Shown here: piece by piece, positions 1-6,992 of the stretch
Layout of the letters: every line of letters begins with the position of its first letter
Numbering within the stretch: the stretch's first letter is position 1
DNA from: Candidatus Altarchaeales archaeon WOR_SM1_86-2
GTDB taxonomy: Archaea > Altiarchaeota > Altiarchaeia > IMC4 > MCBC01
Reading direction: 5' to 3'
NCBI GenBank assembly: GCA_001723855.1
Contig: MCBC01000069.1
Coordinates: 1 to 17,182 of the forward strand
Length of the DNA: 17,182 nt
The notes under the pieces: generated by a model
Told to the model about the DNA's origin: nothing
The model's input: only the letters and a program-made list of their open reading frames with translations
Databases searched by the model: none
Translations under genes and position numbers: made by a program

Positions 1-392
1 CATTCCAAATAATAGGGTTTCTCATTGTACCAGAAAATAACATCTGGATACCCTGTTGATTTCTTATTACCGCTGGGTCCAGTAGGTGTATCGGCACTTA
101 GTTCCAACATATTCAAGGCGTTCTTTACATACGGTTCTATGTCATTTCCAACTTCATTTGGTCGTGGTCTTAAAATCCCAGTTTTGTTTATCTCCTTGCC
201 AGCGTTTAATGCAACTCTTTCCAAAAGTTCCAATACATTTCTATGATCCATTTCATCAAAATCAAAAGATATAACCTCTTTTCCTGCCATCTCCTCGATT
301 ACGAGATTAAATGGAATATCCTTTATAGGTTGTAGCATTTGTTTTATAACCTTTTCTAATCTTGCCGTATACTCTTCTTCATTACCTCTCAT
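1..392 (-). CDS. Type II restriction endonuclease, N-terminal 130 residues (runs off the left edge)
   Basis: Read by hand on the minus strand, the frame opens with MRGNEEEYTARLEKVI and continues without a stop to the window edge. Near the edge it reads STGYPDVIFWYNEK followed by PYYLE; a P-D, 13 residues, then E is the usual spacing of the PD-(D/E)XK nuclease core, and the window ends inside the codon after this Glu, so the expected X-Lys cannot be seen. The ATG overlaps the stop of the upstream methyltransferase gene (ATGA overlap at 389-392), so the two are probably translationally coupled. From the position and the motif I infer the cleaving partner of that methyltransferase, which would cut unmethylated DNA in the cytoplasm. 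The protein family and target sequence are not recognised. Partial because of the window edge, not visibly damaged. Confidence 0.62.
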   Translation of the reverse strand, partial: MRGNEEEYTARLEKVIKQMLQPIKDIPFNLVIEEMAGKEVISFDFDEMDHRNVLELLERVALNAGKEINKTGILRPRPNEVGNDIEPYVKNALNMLELSADTPTGPSGNKKSTGYPDVIFWYNEKPYYLE

Positions 393-1582
393 TTTTGAAA
401 TACTAATATATTTTCTTTTTGCATCACATTATATAATCCAAATATAATCTTATCTATATTGTTAATGAATTTAAATCCAATCTTATTACAATAATCAATC
501 GTAAACTCCACCGTTTTAATCTCTCTGCCCTGATATGTTGCGTTCCCTATGACGATTGCACAATATTTTTCAGGTTTTAAAACCCTGTACATTTCATCAT
601 AACTTTTCATCATATCTTGATTATATAGTTCAACTTTTTTCGCTCCTGTTCCTCTAACACCAACAAAATCCTCTCTTATCTTTGTTGTGTCATAATGCAA
701 TGCTTCAAGAGCATGGGCATCATTTTTAACATAATCCAATGCAATAGAGTAGGGGGGAGATGTTACTATTCCATCAATGTTCTCATCTTTTAAATCTAAA
801 TTTCTGGAATCACCTCTTTCTATTTTAACATTTCCAAGATTCAAATTTAATTTTTGTTTTGCGTTCTTAAAATCTTCCAATGAATTTAGCATTTTTTCTA
901 AATTGTTTGAAAATGCCATATTAAAATTTCTGTTTCGTCTGCTCTTATCGCTATGTGCGATTAGTTCAGCAACAAGATAGAAATTTCGTGCTTTTTCATC
1001 TTTTATGGTTTCAATTGTTTCTCTTAAACTTGGTCTTTCGTCAGATGTAAGCGGACCCCCATTACTCTCTAAAACTTCATCTTTCAACCCCTTTATTTTA
1101 TCAATAACATCTAATGACTCGGTCTTTGCTTTAGAAATGGCAATACAAACAGGAGATATATCAACCCCAATGCTATCTATTCCTAATATATGCGATTCTA
1201 AAACAGTTGTTCCAGAGCCAATGAATGGATCAAGAACATTGTCTCCTTCTTCAACTTTGATGTAATTTAATAATGCTCTAATCATCTGCGGATGAAACTT
1301 ACCTTTATAGGGGTAAAACCAGTGTGTAAGGTACTGATTGATTGAGCGTGTTTGATTATACTGAACTAATTGTTCGTAGGTCGTGATTTCGCCATTTATG
1401 CGTTTAAAATAAGCAAGCCGATTTTTAAGTAATTCTTCGTCCCCATTAATCAGTTTGAATTTTCGTAAACTATTTGTAACATCAAATTTAGCAGATAATG
1501 CTTCCAATTCTAACTTTGCAAGCGCCAGTTCATAAATGAATTGGGCTTTGTCCATAAGTTCAAGATTTTTTTTATAAACCAT
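389..1582 (-). CDS. DNA methyltransferase of the N4-cytosine/N6-adenine amino-group type (restriction-modification)
   Basis: 397 residues. It transfers a methyl group from S-adenosylmethionine to an exocyclic amino group of a DNA base, protecting the host from the linked endonuclease. A motif X-like FYPYKGKFHPQM lies at about 89-100, the SAM-binding motif I DPFIGSGTT at 118-126, an acidic motif II (GVDIS) near 139-143, and the catalytic motif IV TSPPY at 274-278. Ser-Pro-Pro-Tyr is most often seen in N4-cytosine enzymes, although N6-adenine cannot be excluded. About 150 residues separate motifs I and IV; that stretch could hold the target-recognition region. The first 85 residues are helical and of unknown role. 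The start is chosen because translation can begin right after the A+T-rich leader, with a TATA-like GATATATTTTG about 45 bp upstream. The restriction gene follows with a 4-bp overlap. Confidence 0.85.
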   Translation of the reverse strand: MVYKKNLELMDKAQFIYELALAKLELEALSAKFDVTNSLRKFKLINGDEELLKNRLAYFKRINGEITTYEQLVQYNQTRSINQYLTHWFYPYKGKFHPQMIRALLNYIKVEEGDNVLDPFIGSGTTVLESHILGIDSIGVDISPVCIAISKAKTESLDVIDKIKGLKDEVLESNGGPLTSDERPSLRETIETIKDEKARNFYLVAELIAHSDKSRRNRNFNMAFSNNLEKMLNSLEDFKNAKQKLNLNLGNVKIERGDSRNLDLKDENIDGIVTSPPYSIALDYVKNDAHALEALHYDTTKIREDFVGVRGTGAKKVELYNQDMMKSYDEMYRVLKPEKYCAIVIGNATYQGREIKTVEFTIDYCNKIGFKFINNIDKIIFGLYNVMQKENILVFQK

Positions 1583-1647
1583 GGTGTTTTAAAGATATTA
1601 GATTTGTAGAAATTAATAAAGAACAAAATATATCTTGAGTATTGTGA

Positions 1648-1690
1648 TTTTTCTTTTTGTCAAATTTTTCTTTTTTCTAAAAAGAAAAAG
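1648..1690. repeat. Copy 1 of a T-rich/A-rich inverted-repeat element
   Basis: An 11-bp arm TTTTTCTTTTT (1648-1658) is perfectly complementary to AAAAAGAAAAA (1679-1689). Between them lies a second T-tract that could pair with the same A-tract. The last 26 bp (1665-1690) are identical to 10914-10939, upstream of the AMP phosphorylase gene. It sits 66 bp upstream of the methyltransferase start. Its function is unknown; part of the similarity could come from low complexity, but the identical CTAAAAAG junction argues for a real shared element. Confidence 0.55.
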
Positions 1691-1730
1691 TTGGTTGGTT
1701 ATAATGTGGGGCAATTTCCGATAACTATAT

Positions 1731-1840
1731 TATATCCGCAGTATTGCGCATATCCTTCCGATTTGGCGGTATATCTGCATTGCGTATATCCTTCCAATAT
1801 GGAGTTATATCCGCAGTATTGCGCATATACTTCATTTGGA
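1731..1840. repeat. Three tandem ~36-39 bp near-palindromic repeats
   Basis: Three units begin at 1731, 1770 and 1806. Units 1 and 3 each start with arm TATATCCGC, then a 6-bp centre AGTATT, then arm GCGCATAT; the arms are inverted complements with one mismatch. Unit 2 is shorter (TATATCTGC, ATT, GCGTATAT). Units 1 and 2 share the tail ATATCCTTCC. They lie between the recombinase stop (1891) and the methyltransferase start (1582). The inverted arms around a short centre could be tyrosine-recombinase binding sites or an operator controlling the restriction-modification genes. The rest of the 308-bp intergenic stretch holds copy 1 of the T-rich element and otherwise plain A+T-rich DNA. Confidence 0.7.
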
Positions 1841-1890
1841 TGAAATTTTCACCCATATTGTTATCAGATTCGAAAAATATAAATATAAAC

Positions 1891-2928
1891 TCATAAATTT
1901 AAGTTGTCTAATGGACTTTTTATTGCTCTTAAGTTTTTATTGCTTACATGAGTGTATATTTCAGTTGTCTTTGAGCTTTTGTGACCTAATAATTCCTGGA
2001 TGTATCTTAAATCTACTCCGCTTTCAAGTAAATGAGTTGCAAAAGAATGTCTCAAACAATGAACAGATACCTCTTTCTTAATGTCTGCTTTTTCTTTTGC
2101 TTGCTCAAAAATTGCCTGAACAGTCCTTGTGGATATATACTTGTTCGGTTTTGCTCCAGAAAAAAGCCATTTCTCTGGTTTATACTCTTCTAAATAATCT
2201 TTGAGAGCTACAAGAGCAACATCGGAAAGTATTGTATAGCGATCTTTTCTTCCTTTCGCACCTTTAACATGAATTAGTCTTCTCTCGGCATCAATGTCTT
2301 CGGCCTTTAATTTCACAACCTCACTAACTCTCAAACCAGCAGAATAGATGAGCATCAAAATTGCTTTATGTTTGATGTTGGAGATGGATAATAGAATCAT
2401 TGAAACCTCACCATGGCTCAGCACTACCGGCAGTTTCTTATCCTTTTTAGGGCGTTTTATTTCATACATGAATTTTCTCTTCAGGATCCTGCCGTAGTAG
2501 AAATTCAAAGCATTAACCGCAATATTCAGAGTGGAAGCAGAAGCGTCTTTCTTTTCAACAAGATACCGGAGGTAATCTTTTATGTCGGATTCGTCTATGG
2601 TGAGTGAATGTTTGCCCGCAAAATTAATGAGTTCCTTGTTGTAGTGAAGGTATGCTTTAACTGTTTTTGGGCTGTATTTCCTTGAAACGAGTTCTCTCTC
2701 AAGTGCGTCAAAATCTTGTAGGGTCGGATCAATGGTGATGTTCTCTTCACCGAACATAGAGGTAAGTTTTTCTACAATGCCATCGCTCTCTGGGAAACTC
2801 CAGCATTTTCCTTCAGGATGCCATTTGTAGCCATTAATGGTTTTGATTTTCGCAACATAATCTTTGTTGTACGAAAAACTAACATTTATCCTGTTTGAGG
2901 ATCCTTTGCTGATTGTTATTTTATCCAT
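1891..2928 (-). CDS. Tyrosine recombinase/integrase (XerA-like) with an extra N-terminal domain
   Basis: 345 residues. It catalyses site-specific DNA strand exchange through a covalent 3'-phosphotyrosine intermediate. The complete catalytic set is visible: Arg200 in SAGLRVSEV, a beta-hairpin Lys (Lys222, VKGAKG), His290 and Arg293 in HCLRHSFATH, His316 in LLGHKSS, and nucleophile Tyr325 in EIYTHVS. Residues ~70-160 form the usual SAM-like core-binding domain (KTVKAYLHYNKELINF). Residues 1-65 are an addition not found in minimal Xer proteins, with NKDYVAKIKTINGYKWHPEG followed by KCWSFPES, resembling the HARP-like substrate-grip module seen in some phage and integron-type integrases. This favours an integrase of a mobile element over a housekeeping dimer-resolution XerA. 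The tandem near-palindromes just downstream (1731-1840) are candidate substrates. Its role beyond recombination is inference. Confidence 0.85.
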   Translation of the reverse strand: MDKITISKGSSNRINVSFSYNKDYVAKIKTINGYKWHPEGKCWSFPESDGIVEKLTSMFGEENITIDPTLQDFDALERELVSRKYSPKTVKAYLHYNKELINFAGKHSLTIDESDIKDYLRYLVEKKDASASTLNIAVNALNFYYGRILKRKFMYEIKRPKKDKKLPVVLSHGEVSMILLSISNIKHKAILMLIYSAGLRVSEVVKLKAEDIDAERRLIHVKGAKGRKDRYTILSDVALVALKDYLEEYKPEKWLFSGAKPNKYISTRTVQAIFEQAKEKADIKKEVSVHCLRHSFATHLLESGVDLRYIQELLGHKSSKTTEIYTHVSNKNLRAIKSPLDNLNL

Positions 2929-2987
2929 CTTTCTGCATAATCTTCCCTTAGATTTTAAAAAGGATAGTTTACATTTACGATGAAAGT

Positions 2988-4082
2988 CTATCTCACAACC
3001 TCCGCATAATCCTTGAGCATCAAATAAATTCCCGCATACTCTGGAATCTCTAAGGTCTCGTCTTTATCAAACGGGCCGTGGGTTTGATTCTTCATCTCGA
3101 AACTCTTGGTGTTTCTTGTTACTTTAACCTTTACCGGGTTATCGGGGAACGCCACGGCATCGTTTAATGGATCAAACCCTTCCAGGTCTTTTGTTTTCAT
3201 AGCAACAAGCCCGCTTGTTCCGTGTAAAGAGTTTGGGAGCCGTATCAGGCGGGATGTATCGATGGTGACCATTTTGTCCGTATCACCAGTTAATTCTACA
3301 GCCATCTTTCTAATTATGCGTTTATATGTGTTGATTCTTAGTCCTTTGACACCCTCCCAATTTCCCACTTCTAATTGTTTGATAATCTTTTCCTTCTTCT
3401 TTATATTAGAATTTTTAATGTAATCAATTGTCCCTCTACAAAGTCTCCCGCCCCAACCAACATCATTTATTTTAGGCCCAACTCTCATACCCCCATACCA
3501 TTTCTCACCCCTACCACTCATAACAATCCCCTCTTCTGCTTCCTCCAGTTTAATAAACGCATCTAAATCCAGCCCCGTGCCGGTAACGTGATCAATGATC
3601 TCCCGTCTTTCGTCTTTTCCGAGTTTCAATATCCCTGAGGTGCAGACGTGGATGTGGTAGCCCTTGTTACCAGAGAAGTTCACTCTCAAATCCTTATCCT
3701 TAAACCCGAAATCGTCACTTAAAAATTCGAGCAGTTTCTGGGTTTCATTCTTTGCTTTCTCCGTCCCCTTATAATTAATAAAATCCATCGGGATATCTAT
3801 ATCAAAAACCAGGTCCGCACCCAGCCAGTTCTTTGTCTCCATGGGGTTCCTTGGGAACTCATAATAAGCCACGGAATAAGAGATGTAGAACGGTGCATCT
3901 AACTGCAAATAATTCCAGAGTTCATGCCCTGATTTAAATTGTTTATGCCGGGAGGCGATCTTCTTTTCCAGATTTCCTACACCGAACTCTCTTTTTTCAA
4001 TATCATCCGGTGCGTCCACCCTGTGCTTGGAATAATACCACTTGAATCTCTTTTTCAGGTAAATCCTTGTGTTTATATTCAA
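2988..4082 (-). CDS. priS: DNA primase small (catalytic) subunit PriS
   Basis: 364 residues, normal for archaeal PriS. It synthesises RNA/DNA primers at the replication fork as the catalytic half of the PriS-PriL heterodimer. The metal-binding pair is in LVFDIDIP (Asp94, Asp96). The nucleotide-binding motif SGNKGYHIHV spans 137-146 with His143. The third acidic residue and basic ring are in TIDTSRLIRLPNSLHG (Asp275, Arg278, Arg281, His287). The N-terminus (MNINTRIYLKKRFKWYYSKH) matches the family start, with a short A+T-rich spacer before it. The gene is divergent from pdxS across only 30 bp, so both promoters must overlap. No large subunit gene lies in the window. Identification is from family motifs; I see no damage. 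Confidence 0.95.
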   Translation of the reverse strand: MNINTRIYLKKRFKWYYSKHRVDAPDDIEKREFGVGNLEKKIASRHKQFKSGHELWNYLQLDAPFYISYSVAYYEFPRNPMETKNWLGADLVFDIDIPMDFINYKGTEKAKNETQKLLEFLSDDFGFKDKDLRVNFSGNKGYHIHVCTSGILKLGKDERREIIDHVTGTGLDLDAFIKLEEAEEGIVMSGRGEKWYGGMRVGPKINDVGWGGRLCRGTIDYIKNSNIKKKEKIIKQLEVGNWEGVKGLRINTYKRIIRKMAVELTGDTDKMVTIDTSRLIRLPNSLHGTSGLVAMKTKDLEGFDPLNDAVAFPDNPVKVKVTRNTKSFEMKNQTHGPFDKDETLEIPEYAGIYLMLKDYAEVVR

Positions 4083-4112
4083 TTTTTTTTATTTAATTAA
4101 TAATAACTTAAT
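4083..4112. promoter_or_regulatory. Overlapping divergent promoters of priS and pdxS
   Basis: The 30 bp between the two start codons are almost all A/T, including TTTATTTAATTAATAATAA. At this spacing a TATA-like element about 25 bp upstream of each start could give leaderless transcripts in both directions. This is inferred from position and composition only. Confidence 0.4.
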
Positions 4113-4999
4113 ATGAAACCTGAAACAGGAACCAATTTATTGAAGGAGGGATTTGCCAGGCAGGTTAAAGGAGGAGTTATCATGGATGTGACCAACGCCG
4201 AGCAGGCTGGTATTGCGGAGGACTCCGGAGCAGTGGCGGTTATGGCTCTTGAGAGGGTTCCGTCAGATATCAGAGAAGCGGGCGGGGTGGCGAGAATGGC
4301 GGATCCCCAGAAGATCAAGGAGATCATGGATACTGTCACGATCCCGGTGATGGCTAAATGCAGGATAGGGCACTTTGTCGAAGCCCAGATTCTCGAATCC
4401 CTGGGGGTCGATATGATAGACGAATCAGAAGTTCTAACGCCCGCGGACGAGAACAATCATGTAAATAAAACAAAATTCAAGGTCCCTTTTGTATGCGGGT
4501 GCAGGAACCTTGGGGAAGCGTTAAGAAGAATCTCGGAAGGGGCGGCAATGATCCGTACAAAAGGAGAAGCTGGAACGGGAAATATAGTTGAGGCCGTAAG
4601 GCACATGAGATTGGTGCAGGGGGAGATTAAAGAGATTTCGGGAATGGATGAGGATGAACTATACGGAAAAGCAAAGGATCTCGGGGTGGGGATATACCTG
4701 GTGGGGGAAGTCAGGAAACTTGGAAGACTGCCTGTTGTGAATTTCGCTGCCGGCGGAATCGCAACCCCGGCGGATGCTGCGTTAATGATGCAGCTTGGGG
4801 CGGACGGGAATTTTGTCGGCTCGGGCATTTTTAAACCGAAGAGCCGGAGACAATGGCGAAAGCAATAGTTGAAGCCACCCTCCATTACAACAACCCGGAA
4901 AAATTAGCGGGGATTTCCGAGGGCCTGGGAAATGCAATGAGGGGCCTGGACATCGCGCAGTTATCTGCAACCGAAAGACTGCAGGAGAGAGGGGTTTAA
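4113..4999 (+). CDS. pdxS: Pyridoxal 5'-phosphate synthase subunit PdxS, with an apparent -1 frameshift near position 4845
   Basis: PdxS condenses ribose 5-phosphate, glyceraldehyde 3-phosphate and ammonia into pyridoxal phosphate, with ammonia supplied by the glutaminase PdxT (not in the window). Family motifs are clear: [13 protein letters not shown] with Asp25, VMAKCRIGH with Schiff-base Lys82, RTKGEAGTG with second Lys150, and the phosphate site [13 protein letters not shown]. After IFKPKS the reading frame turns to RRQWRKQ and stops at 4868. The expected C-terminus ([14 protein letters not shown] ... RLQERGV, stop at 4997-4999) continues in another frame from about 4847. One base appears to be missing around 4844-4846; restoring it gives a protein of about 295 residues, normal length. 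Either a sequencing or assembly error or a real mutation; the rest is unblemished, which favours error or a very recent change. The stop is 3 bp from the convergent ubiA stop. Confidence 0.9.
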
Positions 5000-5002
5000 T
5001 CT

Positions 5003-5905
5003 TTAAGCCAGTGCTCCAACAAAGAACGCTATAATCGCAATTACCATGCCCAGGACCATAATCCTCTGAGCGTCCTTTGGTTCTAAAGAGAAGACTGTAT
5101 AAGCGAACATTATATCCGCGGCTGCTATAAAAACAGCATAGTCAACCGGATTTTTAAGCAGATTCAGTATCAACGGAAGGGCAGATAATGCAACCGCTGC
5201 CAATGCAAAACTAATCGCGATATTTCTTGATTTTTCTACCCCGAGGTTAATCGGCAGGGTCACGGCGTACCTGCGTTTGTCCCCCTCAATGTCCTCTATA
5301 TCCTTTACAACCTCCCTCGAAAGGGTCATGAGAAACGAACACGCTATAAGTATTACAAGTAAATCCATACCAGCTATGCTGCCTGTTGCCAGCCCCCCGA
5401 ACAAGAATACCGACGCGACCATGTAACTTACGCACAGGTTTGACACCAGCAATAACTTTTTAGAATATACGGCATACACGACAAGCATTATTGAATTAAG
5501 GATCGCCAGGTATAGACAATACTGGTTTACGGAATTTGCCATCCATATACCAATTAAAATTAATGCCATGCCGAGCATCGAGGCATCATTCTTTGTTATC
5601 CTGCCTGACGGAAGAGGTCTGTGGGGCTTGTTAATCTTGTCTATCCCACAGTCAAAATAATCGTTGAGGGCATTACCTCCCCCGGTTATTAAAAATGCTG
5701 CGGATGCTGCGATAAAAATTGCCGCATCCCCGGGGATCGTGCCCAATACAACCGCCACCCCCAAATAAACGCCAAGAAATGTGATAACACAGTTTCTTGT
5801 CCTGAGCAGTTCGAAATAAACCAATATTTTCGATATTTTTGAATGCTTTGATGCCCTCTTCATCACATGCGATACCCTTTCACCTATATTTTTTTGTATT
5901 TCCAT
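5003..5905 (-). CDS. ubiA: UbiA-family prenyltransferase, probable geranylgeranylglyceryl phosphate geranylgeranyltransferase (DGGGP synthase)
   Basis: 300 residues, integral membrane. In archaea this enzyme adds the second geranylgeranyl chain to make digeranylgeranylglyceryl phosphate, the core of ether lipids. The two Asp-rich Mg-prenyl-diphosphate motifs are complete: NDYFDCGID at 81-89 (N81, D82, D85, D89) and KDIEDIEGD at 201-209 (D202, D205, D209). About eight to nine hydrophobic segments follow one another from residue 40 to the end. The RTRNC stretch near 35-39 is typical of the archaeal lipid-forming group. The first ~24 residues are a basic N-terminal extension; an internal Met15 or Val11 could be the true start. 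Other UbiA paralogues (menaquinone or heme) are possible but less likely given the GGGNALNDYFDCGIDKINKP region. Confidence 0.87.
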   Translation of the reverse strand: MEIQKNIGERVSHVMKRASKHSKISKILVYFELLRTRNCVITFLGVYLGVAVVLGTIPGDAAIFIAASAAFLITGGGNALNDYFDCGIDKINKPHRPLPSGRITKNDASMLGMALILIGIWMANSVNQYCLYLAILNSIMLVVYAVYSKKLLLVSNLCVSYMVASVFLFGGLATGSIAGMDLLVILIACSFLMTLSREVVKDIEDIEGDKRRYAVTLPINLGVEKSRNIAISFALAAVALSALPLILNLLKNPVDYAVFIAAADIMFAYTVFSLEPKDAQRIMVLGMVIAIIAFFVGALA

Positions 5906-5939
5906 ATACTTTGCTTATTTTTTTAAATTTTAAAATAAC

Positions 5940-5947
5940 TATAAAAA
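5940..5947 (+). promoter_or_regulatory. TATA box of the tRNA-Arg gene
   Basis: TATAAAAA centred about 22 bp before the mature tRNA 5' end, in an A+T-rich stretch; this spacing fits an archaeal TBP/TFB promoter with a very short leader. Confidence 0.55.
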
Positions 5948-5965
5948 GAAAATAAAAGAATTTAT

Positions 5966-6103
5966 GGGCCTGTAGGGTAGTCTGGATATCCTGTGGGACT
6001 TCGGTGGATGTACGAAAACATTTTTATCACCCCTTAAAAAAACTGTTTCTCAGGTACATCCGTGAGAGATCCCACGACCTGGGTTCGAATCCCGGCAGGT
6101 CCG
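5966..6103 (+). tRNA. tRNA-Arg(TCG), interrupted by a 64-nt intron
   Basis: Folded by hand. The acceptor stem pairs GGGCCTG (5966-5972) with CAGGTCC (6096-6102), discriminator G6103, and no CCA is encoded. The T arm is CTGGG-TTCGAAT-CCCGG. The D arm contains AGTCTGGATA. The anticodon stem pairs TGGGA with TCCCA only after removal of 6005-6068. The mature loop is then CTTCGGA, giving anticodon TCG at 6001-6003, which reads CGA codons. The T arm matches the consensus perfectly; the variable loop is only 4 nt and the D stem holds one G-U pair and perhaps one mismatch. The intron sits between positions 37 and 38, the usual archaeal site. Other splice placements would give non-sensical anticodons (for example TCA or TGA without a serine-type long arm). 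The tRNA ends 4 bp from the stop of the convergent gene. Confidence 0.85.
6005..6068 (+). other. tRNA intron with a relaxed bulge-helix-bulge splice motif
   Basis: GGATGTAC near the intron start pairs with GTACATCC near its end, forming the intron helix. Next to it, loop bases CTT (5999-6001) can pair with GAG, leaving a 3-nt bulge AGA at the 3' junction, while the 5' junction bulge is GGT. The central helix has 3 rather than 4 pairs, so the substrate of the splicing endonuclease is a slightly relaxed BHB. No open reading frame fits inside. Confidence 0.75.
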
Positions 6104-6107
6104 TAAA

Positions 6108-6887
6108 TCACCCTGGTTGTCTTAATTTTCTGCTCAGTAGGGCTAAAAATACAACGATAACGAAAATAAACAGGGCAATTTTCCATAAAACACTCTGGCG
6201 GGTTTTAAGGTAGTATTTGAGTTTTACCAGTAGAATTAGAAGTTGGTTTGATTCATAGACATTGATTGAGTTTGTTGCATGGTTTAGGATTATTATTTCT
6301 TGTTTGCCGTCATTATCCAGATCATTAAATTCAGCATCTTTATCAAATTCGTAACGCACACTTATACACACGCCAATTTTTGTGTTATGCGTTTTATTAA
6401 TGTGTATATAATTCACTCCGTTGCGATATTCTTCCCAATATCCTTCTCTATCATCTACCGATTTAAGTTTTCCTTGGTTATCTACAGTAAAGTAGATGGC
6501 GCTACAACCAAATTCGTATCTACATTTACACTCTCGTGATTTAAATCTAACCTCCGTACCAATTATTATTGGGCAAACATCGTTGCCAAAAAAATGTTTT
6601 AGTACTGCCTCAGAGTAAGTACAACTTGAATTTAAAAAACAACAAGGGAAATAACGCTGAGATATATCTATATCAGTAGTATCGTTGCATTTTACGCCAT
6701 CATAGGTTATTCTGTCATCAATGATCTCTGTGACAAACAAAACCTCTTCCTCCCCACCCAAAGCATAAACTCTGTTCTTGGAATTTGCGATAATTCCCTT
6801 TCCACCCTCCAGATCCCAGACATAGACGCCTTTGATTTCATCATCAAATGAATGGCTCCATAGGAAATATCTAAACATTCTGTTCAT
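6108..6887 (-). CDS. Uncharacterised FG-GAP-like protein with a C-terminal membrane anchor
   Basis: 259 residues, not recognised as a named family. Residues 189-201 read DLDNDGKQEIIIL, a typical FG-GAP/VCBS calcium-binding repeat, and 21-43 (VYVWDLEGGKGIIANS then KNRVYALGG) look like a degenerate copy, so a fragment of a beta-propeller is likely. Residues 234-251 (LWKIALFIFVIVVFLALL) form one strong transmembrane helix followed by a basic tail SRKLRQ, which predicts the propeller part outside and a short tail inside. There is no N-terminal signal peptide, which is odd for an external domain; a start further upstream or a tail-anchored protein are alternatives. Nine cysteines (67, 82, 83, 89, 105, 120, 122, 128, 174) suggest disulphides or metal binding. 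Its promoter region carries paired GTTCG/CGAAC sites. Confidence 0.65.
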   Translation of the reverse strand: MNRMFRYFLWSHSFDDEIKGVYVWDLEGGKGIIANSKNRVYALGGEEEVLFVTEIIDDRITYDGVKCNDTTDIDISQRYFPCCFLNSSCTYSEAVLKHFFGNDVCPIIIGTEVRFKSRECKCRYEFGCSAIYFTVDNQGKLKSVDDREGYWEEYRNGVNYIHINKTHNTKIGVCISVRYEFDKDAEFNDLDNDGKQEIIILNHATNSINVYESNQLLILLVKLKYYLKTRQSVLWKIALFIFVIVVFLALLSRKLRQPG

Positions 6888-6905
6888 CTTTATTATCTAT
6901 CAGGG

Positions 6906-6966
6906 ACGAACAATATATAATCCATCACGAATGTTTGTTCGTATGTCGCTCCGAACGATTGTTCGT
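6906..6966. promoter_or_regulatory. Promoter with clustered CGAAC/GTTCG inverted repeats (operator-like)
   Basis: Outer arms ACGAACAAT (6906-6914) and ATTGTTCGT (6958-6966) are perfect inverted complements. Inside are two smaller palindromes: ACGAA-6 nt-TTCGT (6927-6942) and CGAAC-4 nt-GTTCG (6952-6965). The first arm touches the TATA-like ATATATAA (6913-6920) that lies about 25-30 bp upstream of the minus-strand start at 6887. A regulator binding here could block transcription of the FG-GAP-like gene, and perhaps of the divergent toxin-antitoxin pair. The regulator is unknown. Confidence 0.55.
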
Positions 6967-6992
6967 AGAAGAAAGGTTACATTGTTTAATTT

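Noticed and set aside
1731..1840. CRISPR array
   Set aside because: Three units repeat end to end without unique spacers, and no cas gene is near; they are tandem near-palindromes, not repeat-spacer units.
1891..2928. Housekeeping XerA for chromosome dimer resolution
   Set aside because: Cannot be excluded, but the extra N-terminal domain and the neighbouring restriction-modification genes fit an element-borne integrase better, so the gene symbol was left empty.
4113..4868. PdxS as a complete 251-residue protein
   Set aside because: The last seven residues (RRQWRKQ) do not fit the family while the expected C-terminus is encoded in the next frame to 4999, so the gene extends past this stop.
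4097..4885. Minus-strand reading frames opposite pdxS
   Set aside because: Shadows of pdxS; no recognisable motifs, and pdxS is clearly the real gene.
5999..6003. tRNA-Ser or a TCA (opal/selenocysteine) anticodon from other splice choices
   Set aside because: No long variable arm is present, and only removal of 6005-6068 places the intron at 37/38 with a 7-nt anticodon loop and full stem.
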